From positions 14,407-78,406 of the forward strand of contig DBRM01000066.1 in the NCBI GenBank assembly GCA_002305965.1: a stretch of DNA of 64,000 nt, given 5' to 3'. The notes beneath the pieces were generated by a model. That model did not search any database and had not been told where the DNA came from. It saw only the letters and a program-made list of their open reading frames with translations. The position numbers were made by a program, and so were the translations under genes. Shown piece by piece: positions 55,308-63,612 of this stretch (its first letter is position 1; the number at the start of each line of letters is the position of its first letter). Source of the DNA: Syntrophomonas sp. UBA1368. Lineage in GTDB: Bacteria; Bacillota; Syntrophomonadia; Syntrophomonadales; Syntrophomonadaceae.

Positions 55308-56678
55308 TTAAAAATCAAGCTCATCGATAACTTTTTCAAGTTCCATTCCCCTTGAGGCTTTAAACAAAATTGTATCCCCCGGCTTTGCTGATTGTTTAAT
55401 ACAATCAAGTGCCGCCGTTTTATCAGGAAAACATTTTACTTTGTCGGCTGCCATCCCGGCTGATTTTGCGCCCTCACCAATCTGCCGTGCTCTTTCGCCA
55501 ATGGTTATCAACAGATCCACGCCAATTTCCGCCGCTTTTTTACCGACTAAAATATGTCCCTCTTTTTCATAGCTGCCCAGTTCAAACATATCACCCAATA
55601 CAGCTATAAATTGCCCCTGCTTCCGCAATTTCAGTCCAACTTCCAATGCGGCACTCATAGACAGCGGATTGGCATTATAAGTGTCATTGATTAGCACTCT
55701 TCCGGTTTTGGAAGTGCTGATATTCAACCGGTTGCCGCTGGGTTTATAATCCAGCAGCGCTTGTTTTACCTTTGCCATATTCAGTCCCAACAAATAGCAT
55801 ACCGACGCGGCGGCAACCACATCAAGGGCCAAGGATGCAGCCGGAAGCGGGAAATTCAATAATTCTTCCTGCCCCCTGAAATCAGCTCTAATTTCCATCA
55901 TTTCCTGACGGACTGTAACTTTTTCAATATGAAAGTCACAGGATTCATTATAACCAAAGGTATATTTTACGCAATCATATTTATCTGCTTCCGCAAGCAG
56001 CAAAGTGTTGTCTCCATTGATGACTGCAAAGCTCCCGCCGGATAAAACGGAAAGTACTTCACATTTAGCCTGGGCAATCTTTTCCAGGCTGCCCATGGTT
56101 TCCAAATGCACCGGTTCCACGTTGGTAATGATGGCGACTGTCGGCTGTGCGACCTCTGCCAGGGTCCTGATCTCGCCCAGTCCCCGCATGCCTAATTCTA
56201 CCACCCCTATTTGATGATATTCTTTAAGGTTTAATAAAGTTAAGGGAAGACCGATTTCATTGTTGAAACTTCCCTGGGTTTTCAAGGTTACATATGTACT
56301 TTCCAGGCATTGGGCCAAAATCTCTTTGGTGGTGGTTTTTCCGACACTGCCTGTGACTGCTGCCAGAGGTATATTGAATAAACTACGATAATCCTTCGCC
56401 AGTTGCTGCAGGGCATGTATCGTATCGCTGACCAGAATCAGCGGCTGTTCTTTATATTTATTTCCAACTTTACTGACTACCGCGGCAGCAGCCCCACGGC
56501 TGAAAGCCTGGTTGACATACTGATGTCCGTCATGTTTTTTACCTTCCAGTGCAAAGAATACCTGTCCGGGAAGAACCGAGCGCGAATCAGTCGAAACACC
56601 TGAAAAGGAAATGTTTGGGTCTCCATTGATAATACTTCCCTGTACTGCTTTGCACAAAAACCCTATGTCAAGCTTCAT
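55308..56678 (-). CDS. murF: UDP-MurNAc-tripeptide--D-alanyl-D-alanine ligase
   Basis: MurF, 456 residues, adds D-Ala-D-Ala to the UDP-MurNAc tripeptide. ATP loop AVTGSVGKTTTKEIL near residue 108, GSFNNEIGLPLTLL near 137, EPVHLETMGSLEKIAQAK near 188 and LINDTYNANPLSM near 330 are typical. The start overlaps the murE stop by 11 bases, so translation is coupled. No ddl gene is seen in the window, so the dipeptide is made from a gene elsewhere. Confidence 0.95.
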   Translation of the reverse strand: MKLDIGFLCKAVQGSIINGDPNISFSGVSTDSRSVLPGQVFFALEGKKHDGHQYVNQAFSRGAAAAVVSKVGNKYKEQPLILVSDTIHALQQLAKDYRSLFNIPLAAVTGSVGKTTTKEILAQCLESTYVTLKTQGSFNNEIGLPLTLLNLKEYHQIGVVELGMRGLGEIRTLAEVAQPTVAIITNVEPVHLETMGSLEKIAQAKCEVLSVLSGGSFAVINGDNTLLLAEADKYDCVKYTFGYNESCDFHIEKVTVRQEMMEIRADFRGQEELLNFPLPAASLALDVVAAASVCYLLGLNMAKVKQALLDYKPSGNRLNISTSKTGRVLINDTYNANPLSMSAALEVGLKLRKQGQFIAVLGDMFELGSYEKEGHILVGKKAAEIGVDLLITIGERARQIGEGAKSAGMAADKVKCFPDKTAALDCIKQSAKPGDTILFKASRGMELEKVIDELDF

Positions 56679-58149
56679 CAGTCCCTATTTTCTCCTTTAT
56701 AAACTGAGCGGCGATTTTACGATCATCGAAATCCAATACTTTGCCTTTGACTAACTGATAAGTTTCGTGACCTTTCCCTGCGATTATCACCAGGTCTCCT
56801 TTTCTGGCTAAAAAAATGGCATGCCGTAACGCTTCTCTGCGGTCAGGTATGATTGCGTAACGGCATGTATCAACTTTTTCAAGCCCTTGTACAATTTCAG
56901 CAATAATAGCTTCCGGCTCCTCACTGCGAGGGTTATCTGAGGTCACGACACAAAAATCGCTTAACCTGGCAGCTATTTCTCCCATTAATGGTCTTTTAGT
57001 CCGGTCGCGGTCGCCGCCGCAGCCAAATACAGTGATCAAACGATTTTCAACAATTTCTTTGCCTGTTGTCAAAATGTTTTCCAGTCCGTCCGGGGTATGA
57101 GCATAATCAACTACCACGGTAAAATTCTGTCCGCAATCAATGGTTTCAAATCTTCCCGGTACCCCCGAGACTTTTCCCAGGGCATTTACAATGATATCGG
57201 GCGGTATTTGTTCCCTCAAGGCAAAGGCAATGGCTGACAAGGCATTATATATACTGAACATCCCCATCAGTTTTATCTTTACCTGCCAAGAACTCCCCCG
57301 ATATTTTACCGTAAAACTACTGCCCTTTAAACTTGTTTTTATATTGTAAGCCTGCACATCTGCAGAATTATGAATCCCATAGGTTATACAGTTTTCTCCG
57401 GCTTCTGCGATAAAAAACTCTGCCCATTTGTCATCAGCATTGATGATACTGAATTTTTTTTCGTACCCTTTCATCCGGGTAAACAATTTTAATTTGGCAT
57501 TTTTATAGCTTTCCATATCAAGATGATAATCAAGATGATCCTGAGTCAGGTTGGTAAAAACAGCTGCATCAAAATCAACACTGTCTACTCTGTGAAGTTC
57601 AAGGGCATGGGAAGATACTTCCATCACAACGTATCGGCTTCCTTCATCAAGACTCAGGCGGATAAATTCCTGAATTTCCAGAGATTCCGGGGTCGTATGC
57701 CCGAACTCTTTTTGCTGATCCCCGACTTTGGCATATAAGGTTCCGATGATAGCTGTTTTTTCTCCCCTGGCTTCCAATATCGCTTTGATCAGATGCGTTA
57801 CAGTGGTCTTGCCATTGGTACCGGTCACTCCTATGACCCGTAATTCTTTTGAAGGATGTTTAAAAAAATTGGCTGCGATAACCGGCATTGCCTGCCTGCT
57901 GTCAGATACCTGAACAAAAGCGATGCCTTCTATAATAGGTACTTCTTTTTCAGTAATAACTGCTGCCGCGCCATTTTTTACCGCTTCTTTTATATACAGA
58001 TGCCCATCTGTTTTTAACCCACTGATACAGACAAACAGGAAGCCTGGTTCAATTTTTCTCGAATCATAATGAATGCCAGTGATCTCAAGGCTGATATCTC
58101 CTGTAATCCGAACCGGCTCAATACCTTGCAGCAAATCATGTAGAGTCAA
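56668..58149 (-). CDS. murE: UDP-MurNAc-dipeptide diamino acid ligase MurE
   Basis: MurE, 493 residues, adds the third residue of the stem peptide. The ATP loop GVTGTNGKTTVTHLI is near residue 107; HALELHRVDSVDFDAAVFTN near 183; the substrate-selecting motif is SDNPRSEEPEAII near 405, where DNPR points to meso-diaminopimelate rather than lysine. GKGHETYQLV lies near the end. The TTG start at 58147-58149 follows AGGAGGGG. It precedes murF. Confidence 0.95.
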   Translation of the reverse strand: MTLHDLLQGIEPVRITGDISLEITGIHYDSRKIEPGFLFVCISGLKTDGHLYIKEAVKNGAAAVITEKEVPIIEGIAFVQVSDSRQAMPVIAANFFKHPSKELRVIGVTGTNGKTTVTHLIKAILEARGEKTAIIGTLYAKVGDQQKEFGHTTPESLEIQEFIRLSLDEGSRYVVMEVSSHALELHRVDSVDFDAAVFTNLTQDHLDYHLDMESYKNAKLKLFTRMKGYEKKFSIINADDKWAEFFIAEAGENCITYGIHNSADVQAYNIKTSLKGSSFTVKYRGSSWQVKIKLMGMFSIYNALSAIAFALREQIPPDIIVNALGKVSGVPGRFETIDCGQNFTVVVDYAHTPDGLENILTTGKEIVENRLITVFGCGGDRDRTKRPLMGEIAARLSDFCVVTSDNPRSEEPEAIIAEIVQGLEKVDTCRYAIIPDRREALRHAIFLARKGDLVIIAGKGHETYQLVKGKVLDFDDRKIAAQFIKEKIGTDEA

Positions 58150-58193
58150 AGTTACCCCTCCTTTTACCGGCTAATGTTATTTATGGCTTCTGC

Positions 58194-60305
58194 TTATTCA
58201 CCAACAGGCTGAAATTTCACTTTAATACTTGAGCCGCTGGTTATAACTTTGCCGGCTTCCGGCGTTTGTTCATATGCCAAACCATAGCCTTCAGGCAGCA
58301 GATGCAGCCCCAGATCGGAAAGGATTTTAGCTACTTCTTTCATTGATTTTCCCTGTAGATCCGGAACTGTAACTTCGCTGTTCTGCTCCCCGGCAGCAAA
58401 GGGTGATAAAGATATAATCACCTGTGATCCCCGGTTGATTTTCGTCTGTGGTTTCGGCGTTTGCTGCCACACAATGTTGCCGGTACCGCTTACTTTGACA
58501 TTGAGTCCCCGGTTGTTTATGGTGGAAATTGCTTCCGCCAGCGGCAGATTAACAACATCCGGAACCAATACTTGTTCAATGGAGTCTTTGGTTTGATCTT
58601 TCAACTCGTGCGCCGGTACTTCCAGATATCGCAGTGAGTCTTTCAAAATTTCCCGGAAAGGCGGTGCTGCCACCCAGCCTCCATAATAAGGATACCCCTG
58701 AGGTGCATCTACTACAACGATACAGGCCAGTTTTGGATTATCTGCAGGTGCAAAGCCTAAAAAGGATGCTACATATTCACTAGCCATATAACCGCCGGTG
58801 GGAGCAACTTTTTGTGCTGTACCGGTTTTGCCCGCAACTTTATATCCTTCTATATAAGCGTTCTTTCCTGTACCATTGGAAACTACGCCTTCCAGTATAC
58901 CGGCTAATGTTTTAGCGGTTTCTTCTGAAATCACCCTTCTGACAATTTGGGGCTCGTTTTTTTTGATCACTATGCCTTCATTGTCAATAACCTGTTTCAC
59001 CATATGTGGCTTGACCAGATTCCCGCCATTTGCGATCACTGATACTGCTGTAACTAATTGAATGGGCGTTACAGCATTAGCTTGCCCCATGGACATAGTA
59101 GCTAAATCAATTTGTTTGGCATTTTTTTGATTTACCAGTATTCCTGTAGCTTCTCCCGGCAAATCAATGCCCGTCTTTTGGCCAAAACCAAAGGAATTTA
59201 TATATTTAAAATAGGTATCCACCCCTACTTCAAGACCTACCTTCACAAAGCCGACATTACATGAATTCTCAACCACTTTGGTGAAAGTCTGGTCACCATG
59301 GGCCTTGTCACCTGAACAACCGATACTTTCTTTACCTACCTTGACCTGACCAGGACAAAAAAGATGGGATTCCGGGGTTATCACTTTTTCCTCCAAAGCC
59401 ATGGAAGCAGTAGTGATTTTCATCGTCGATCCGGGTTCATACACATCATTTATGGCAAAATTACGTCGATTGCTGGCGGGGTAATCATTATAATGATTGG
59501 GATCAAAGGTTGGCCGGGAAGCCATAGCCAGAATTTCTCCGGTAGCAGGGTCCATTACGATAGCTGCTGCAGATTTGGCATTGCGTTCCTTAAACATTTT
59601 ATCCAATTCACGTTCAGCTATATATTGGATGGTTTCATCAATGGTCAGGATCAGATTTGCTCCGTCAACAGGCGCGATATATTTGTGGGTAGCTTCAGGA
59701 ATCGGCCGATTGGCGGCATCATGTTCAATAATTATCCTGCCTTTTGTTCCTCCCACCAAATCGTTATAATACTGATCGATTCCTTCAAGTCCGGTATTAT
59801 CAATTCCTGAAATACCTAAAATATGACTGGCCAGTGTCCCTTTGGGATAATACCGCCGGCTTTCTTCTGTCATGCCTACTCCCGGCAAATCAAGCTCTCT
59901 TATTTTCTGCGACTTTTCCGGCTCAACCTGTCTTTTTATCCATTCAAAAGAGCTGTTCCTGGTTATTCTTTTGTAGATATCCTCTTCATCTGCTTCCAGT
60001 ATATTGGCTAGCTTAGCTGCAATTTCCTTCGCCTTGCCTGATCTTTTCACCTCAGCCGGAATAACATAGATCGAATCTGCACTGATGGAAATCGCTAATT
60101 CATTGCCGTTCCTGTCATAAATAATGCCCCTTTTGGATTCCACAGGAATATCCCGCATTCGATTTTGAATCGCTTTTTCCGTTAACTCAGCACCCTTCAC
60201 AAATTGAACCCATACTAATCTTCCACTGAGCACAAAAAAGCCGATGATAAATAAGAAAAAAAGCGTTGCTATACGCTTTCTTATGAGCAAACGGGTGGTT
60301 TGCAC
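58194..60305 (-). CDS. Class B penicillin-binding protein with two PASTA domains (SpoVD/PbpB type)
   Basis: Membrane-anchored transpeptidase of 703 residues. One transmembrane helix (about 12-32), the dimerisation domain, and the transpeptidase domain with the serine in GSTMK near 292, SCN near 347, and KTGTAQK near 490. Two PASTA domains follow: VPDVVNLPLAEAI near 575 and VPDLQGKSMKEVAKIL near 645. Bacillus carries pbpB (two PASTA) and spoVD (one) side by side; only one gene is present here, and its two PASTA domains favour the vegetative PbpB role, though family names often say SpoVD. GTG start behind AAGAGG. Confidence 0.93.
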   Translation of the reverse strand: MQTTRLLIRKRIATLFFLFIIGFFVLSGRLVWVQFVKGAELTEKAIQNRMRDIPVESKRGIIYDRNGNELAISISADSIYVIPAEVKRSGKAKEIAAKLANILEADEEDIYKRITRNSSFEWIKRQVEPEKSQKIRELDLPGVGMTEESRRYYPKGTLASHILGISGIDNTGLEGIDQYYNDLVGGTKGRIIIEHDAANRPIPEATHKYIAPVDGANLILTIDETIQYIAERELDKMFKERNAKSAAAIVMDPATGEILAMASRPTFDPNHYNDYPASNRRNFAINDVYEPGSTMKITTASMALEEKVITPESHLFCPGQVKVGKESIGCSGDKAHGDQTFTKVVENSCNVGFVKVGLEVGVDTYFKYINSFGFGQKTGIDLPGEATGILVNQKNAKQIDLATMSMGQANAVTPIQLVTAVSVIANGGNLVKPHMVKQVIDNEGIVIKKNEPQIVRRVISEETAKTLAGILEGVVSNGTGKNAYIEGYKVAGKTGTAQKVAPTGGYMASEYVASFLGFAPADNPKLACIVVVDAPQGYPYYGGWVAAPPFREILKDSLRYLEVPAHELKDQTKDSIEQVLVPDVVNLPLAEAISTINNRGLNVKVSGTGNIVWQQTPKPQTKINRGSQVIISLSPFAAGEQNSEVTVPDLQGKSMKEVAKILSDLGLHLLPEGYGLAYEQTPEAGKVITSGSSIKVKFQPVGE

Positions 60306-60319
60306 TATTTTCCACCTCT

Positions 60320-60808
60320 TTATAAGTTATTCTTGCCTGTAAGCGACATGATACTGGCATATAATTTTGCCAAAGGCTTATCTTCTGCCACAGTATTATC
60401 GGCTGTTTCCACCGTTAATACAGGGTTGACCGGTTCAGTAATAGCTGCCACTGCATAACCCATTTCAGTGCCAGGAATGATCATGCCTAACTCATTGATC
60501 GCTTTTTGCTCGATAAGAGCCAGTGATGTGTTTTGCGCAATCGCATATTCCATGCGATGGTTTTCTGTAGTCATTCGGTTGATCTCGTTTTCCAGACTTA
60601 CAATTTCATATCCCAATGTAGCACTTTTAATACATAGATATACTAGCAACAGTGCATAAGCAAATATAATGATGAAAAGCTTTACCATCACATTTCTTTT
60701 GGCATGCTTATTTATGACTTTTTTTCTTTTTACACTTCTATCTTGACGAGTTGGTTCCGGAACATACTGATCTTCCCAGGTCGCATAATCATATCCCGCC
60801 TGTATCAT
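60320..60808 (-). CDS. ftsL: FtsL-like division protein
   Basis: Bitopic protein of 162 residues. A basic cytoplasmic part (1-42, KRKKVINKHAKRN), one transmembrane helix (about 44-65), then a coiled coil with leucine spacing (LENEINRMTTENHRMEY near 75) and a LIEQKAINELGMIIP motif, followed by a longer than usual unstructured tail. Sequence conservation of FtsL is low; position between rsmH and the PBP gene supports the call. The frame opens with TTG at 60817 touching GGGAGG; the ATG at 60806-60808 is preferred. Confidence 0.82.
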   Translation of the reverse strand: MIQAGYDYATWEDQYVPEPTRQDRSVKRKKVINKHAKRNVMVKLFIIIFAYALLLVYLCIKSATLGYEIVSLENEINRMTTENHRMEYAIAQNTSLALIEQKAINELGMIIPGTEMGYAVAAITEPVNPVLTVETADNTVAEDKPLAKLYASIMSLTGKNNL

Positions 60809-60835
60809 AGTATTCAACCTCCCTTTGTTTTAGAA

Positions 60836-61756
60836 CTATCTTCTTTCAGCAACCCGCAGTTTGGCACTTCTCGCTCGTGGGTTGTTATTTATCTCCTCAT
60901 CTTTGGGGATTACCGGTTTCCTGGTTATAATCTTTAATTCAGCCTGATGATTACAGGTACATACCGGCATACCCGGCGGACATATACATTCCAATGCCCT
61001 TTGTTGATAAAACTGTTTCACGATCCTGTCTTCCAGGGAATGAAACGTAATGATACAAAGACGGCCGCCACTTTTCAAACCTTCAATAGTTTGGGGCAAG
61101 ACCTGATTTAAAGAGTCCATCTCGCCGTTTACGACGATCCTTAAGGCCTGAAAGGTTTTGCGGGCCGGATGTTTATCTCTTTTATATCTGGCCGGAATAG
61201 AACTTTTGATGATTTCTGCCAGTTCAAGGGTCGTTTCAATTTCCTTTATCGCTCTATATGCGGCGATATTACGGGCAATCGTACGGGCAAATCTTTCCTC
61301 GCCATAAGTAAATATCAACTGGCTTAATTGTTGCTCAGAATAATGATTCACAATATATTTGGCATCCAGTTCCTGATTAAGATCCATTCTCATATCAAGT
61401 GTGGCTTCGTTATGATAAGAAAATCCCCTGGAACTCTCATCCAATTGAAATGAAGATACGCCCAAATCGATAAGGATGCCGTCAACTGCAGCAACATTAT
61501 TCTGACTTAAGATATGACTCAAATTTTTAAAATCGTCGTAAACAAACGTGATGTTTGGCTTATTTATGAATCGGCTTCGAGTCTGGTTCATTACCGTTTC
61601 ATCTTTATCTATGGCAATAACTCGAGCCTCATTATTTAGCTCTTCCATCAGGCAGTTCAGATGGCCGCCGCCACCGAGGGTACAATCTACATAAATCCCG
61701 CCCGGATCAGTTAGCAGAAATGAAATTGACTCTGACAGTAAAACGGGATCGTGCAT
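60836..61756 (-). CDS. rsmH: 16S rRNA (cytosine(1402)-N4)-methyltransferase
   Basis: RsmH (MraW), 306 residues, methylates N4 of C1402 at the ribosomal P site. HDPVLLSESISFL opens the protein; the SAM site VDCTLGGGGHL is near residue 23, IDKDET near 50, DGILIDLGVSSFQLDESSRGFSY near 92, and RALRIVVNGEMDSL-type sequence near 205. It lies between mraZ and ftsL as almost everywhere. The ATG follows AGGAG. Confidence 0.97.
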   Translation of the reverse strand: MHDPVLLSESISFLLTDPGGIYVDCTLGGGGHLNCLMEELNNEARVIAIDKDETVMNQTRSRFINKPNITFVYDDFKNLSHILSQNNVAAVDGILIDLGVSSFQLDESSRGFSYHNEATLDMRMDLNQELDAKYIVNHYSEQQLSQLIFTYGEERFARTIARNIAAYRAIKEIETTLELAEIIKSSIPARYKRDKHPARKTFQALRIVVNGEMDSLNQVLPQTIEGLKSGGRLCIITFHSLEDRIVKQFYQQRALECICPPGMPVCTCNHQAELKIITRKPVIPKDEEINNNPRARSAKLRVAERR

Positions 61757-61764
61757 CGTATCTC

Positions 61765-62196
61765 CTATATGCCTAAATCGACCAAACTGGCAGCAATATC
61801 TTCATATGATGCTTCGGCACCTTCAATATATTTTTCCCAATTTTCTACTGCCCAAATCTCAGCCCGGGAACCTACTCCAATAATCATCAGATCTTTTTCA
61901 ATCGATGCATATTCACGTAAATTGGACGGTAATACCGTTCTCCCTTGTTTATCAACTTCCAGCTCTGAAGCTCCGGAGAAAAAAAAGCGGGCAAAAGAAC
62001 GAACATCTGCCCTTGTAAATGGCAAGGTACGCAATTTATTTTCAATGGTTTGCCATTCTCTTAGAGGGTAAAGAAAAATGCAGTTTTCCAAGCCTTTGGT
62101 TACCACAAATCTATCACCCAGCTGCTCACGGAGCTTAGCCGGTATCGTTATTCTTCCTTTGCTATCCAGGGAATGTTGGTATTCACCAAGGAACAT
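61765..62196 (-). CDS. mraZ: Transcriptional regulator MraZ
   Basis: MraZ, 143 residues, binds repeated sites at its own promoter and controls the dcw cluster. It has two SpoVT/AbrB-type halves, each with the DxxxR signature: DSKGR near residue 11 and DKQGR near 84. The opening MFLGEYQHSLDSKGR is canonical. The ATG at 62194-62196 follows AAGGGG; a frame from 62238 has no ribosome binding site. Three operator repeats lie 35-64 bases upstream. Confidence 0.95.
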   Translation of the reverse strand: MFLGEYQHSLDSKGRITIPAKLREQLGDRFVVTKGLENCIFLYPLREWQTIENKLRTLPFTRADVRSFARFFFSGASELEVDKQGRTVLPSNLREYASIEKDLMIIGVGSRAEIWAVENWEKYIEGAEASYEDIAASLVDLGI

Positions 62197-62230
62197 TTTG
62201 TTTACCCCTTTTAGTTTAATTCTGGGATAT

Positions 62231-62260
62231 CGTTCCACTTTACTCCACTTTACACCACTT
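62231..62260 (-). promoter_or_regulatory. MraZ operator: three 10-base direct repeats
   Basis: On the minus strand AAGTGG occurs three times with exact 10-base spacing (AAGTGGTGTA, AAGTGGAGTA, AAGTGGAACG). This fits the helical repeat and the known mode of MraZ binding to tandem repeats in front of mraZ. Confidence 0.75.
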
Positions 62261-62261
62261 A

Positions 62262-62270
62262 ATTCTATCA
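62262..62270 (-). promoter_or_regulatory. Possible extended -10 of the mraZ promoter
   Basis: TGATAGAAT on the minus strand, five of six bases of TATAAT with a TGn extension, directly upstream of the MraZ repeats. No clear -35. A start site near 62255 would fall within the repeats, which fits repression. Confidence 0.35.
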
Positions 62271-62400
62271 GGTAAAGTATTTTTCCTTCTTTTGCAATTA
62301 GATATTTTCAAAAATTCTTCGCTAAATTTCTCTATAATTCATATAAAACTAAGAATTAACGCCAAGTATAGCGAATCTGTGCAGAATTTGCTTTTTTAAA

Positions 62401-62437
62401 AATGAGAAAATGGTCCTATATTAAACAGGACCATTTT
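62401..62437 (-). terminator. Terminator after the PHP phosphoesterase gene
   Basis: AAAATGGTCCT (62407-62417) pairs with AGGACCATTTT (62427-62437), an 11-base perfect stem with a 9-base loop. On the minus strand CTCATTTTT follows. It separates the PHP gene from the mraZ operon. Confidence 0.75.
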
Positions 62438-62470
62438 AGGAAAAGTCATATTTATTCATTCCTCGATTTA

Positions 62471-63502
62471 CTATGTCACCCATATAGGATTTGAAAAGAT
62501 CCACCATTGGCTGCCAAAAAAATGCTTATGTAACGCTTCGACTCTATAAACTCCTTTTTTATTAACAGGAAAACGATGTTTGCTGCCATAATTCTCACCA
62601 TAGAGTTGACCATCTTTCATTAATTTGACCTGTGCCTTATAGGGTGTTTTGATATCTGCATACAGACCTGGCTGCCAAGGGACATCATCTCCCATGAACC
62701 ATTTCTGTTCCGGACTGCGAATGGTAAAATCAAACCCCCGGCTGCTTTTATAATAGTCAAAGCTGATCCAGAATCTCCCCTTACGCAACGCCTCATAAAT
62801 AATTTCCTTGTCTGTTTCCGGAACCCTGGTCATCTTTTTGTCTGTAATAATATGTGTATTGATACACCGAAAACAAAAATCATAGGCTGAGATAGTCAGA
62901 ACCAGCACAGGTCCTGCTTTTACCTTAATGCCATGGGCATCAGAACCTCCAAAAGCAAAAATCTTTTGCTTTTGCTGATATTGATCCAGTCTGGTGATGG
63001 TTTCTTTATATGGTCCCTTTAAGGCTGCCTGGGGAAAACAAAGCAGGTATATCCCTCTCAGCACTCCAGTGACTTCATCTTTGAACTGGGACAAATAATT
63101 CCATACTTCGATTCCCTGGAAACCGGTTACTGACCAGTCATTCCACTTGAAAGTCCGGTAATTTTGATATAAGGGAGATCCTTTCTCATCCGGATGAGCT
63201 ATGATCCCTATCCCCTGCTGCTTATTCACTTCCTCAATAACAGTTTGGGCTTCACCGTTACTGATCACTTCTTTTATATCCAGAGCCAGATAGTGGTTTT
63301 CCTCATCGTTTATCTCCATTCCGGCAAGGAGCAGCAAGCTTCCATAATAACCCTCATCTGCCAGAGCTTTTAAATTAAAATGATCGGTCATAATAATGAA
63401 GTCAAGACCTGCTTGTTCTGCCATGCAGGCAATCTGCTGTACAGAATCAAAGCCATCCGAATACTGGGAATGCAGATGCATATTGCCGGTGTAACTGTGC
63501 AT
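62471..63502 (-). CDS. PHP-domain metal-dependent phosphoesterase
   Basis: Protein of 343 residues with a PHP (polymerase and histidinol phosphatase) domain in about 1-225. The metal-binding motifs are MHLHSQYSDG near residue 8, MTDHFN near 38, AGMEIN near 59, IIAHPDEKG near 100 and GGSDAHG near 188. The last 110 residues look beta-rich and may bind a ligand. It is not HisK: the neighbours give no histidine link. Substrates of stand-alone PHP enzymes include nucleotide and sugar phosphates; none can be chosen here. ATG with GGGAG upstream; flanked by terminators, so it is a single-gene unit. Confidence 0.85.
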   Translation of the reverse strand: MHSYTGNMHLHSQYSDGFDSVQQIACMAEQAGLDFIIMTDHFNLKALADEGYYGSLLLLAGMEINDEENHYLALDIKEVISNGEAQTVIEEVNKQQGIGIIAHPDEKGSPLYQNYRTFKWNDWSVTGFQGIEVWNYLSQFKDEVTGVLRGIYLLCFPQAALKGPYKETITRLDQYQQKQKIFAFGGSDAHGIKVKAGPVLVLTISAYDFCFRCINTHIITDKKMTRVPETDKEIIYEALRKGRFWISFDYYKSSRGFDFTIRSPEQKWFMGDDVPWQPGLYADIKTPYKAQVKLMKDGQLYGENYGSKHRFPVNKKGVYRVEALHKHFFGSQWWIFSNPIWVT

Positions 63503-63565
63503 GATTTCTCCCTGCCTGCATTTTTCTATATTATATTCCTATCATATTACATCTAGTCTGAAAAT

Positions 63566-63599
63566 AAAAAAGGTGACCGGTTAGCCCGGTCACCTTTTT
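63566..63599. terminator. Strong bidirectional-looking terminator
   Basis: GGTGACCGG (63572-63580) pairs with CCGGTCACC (63586-63594) around a 5-base loop, flanked by A and T runs on both sides. On the minus strand it ends the surface-protein gene, whose stop is at 63613-63615. Confidence 0.85.
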
Positions 63600-63612
63600 A
63601 AACGATGGTTGT

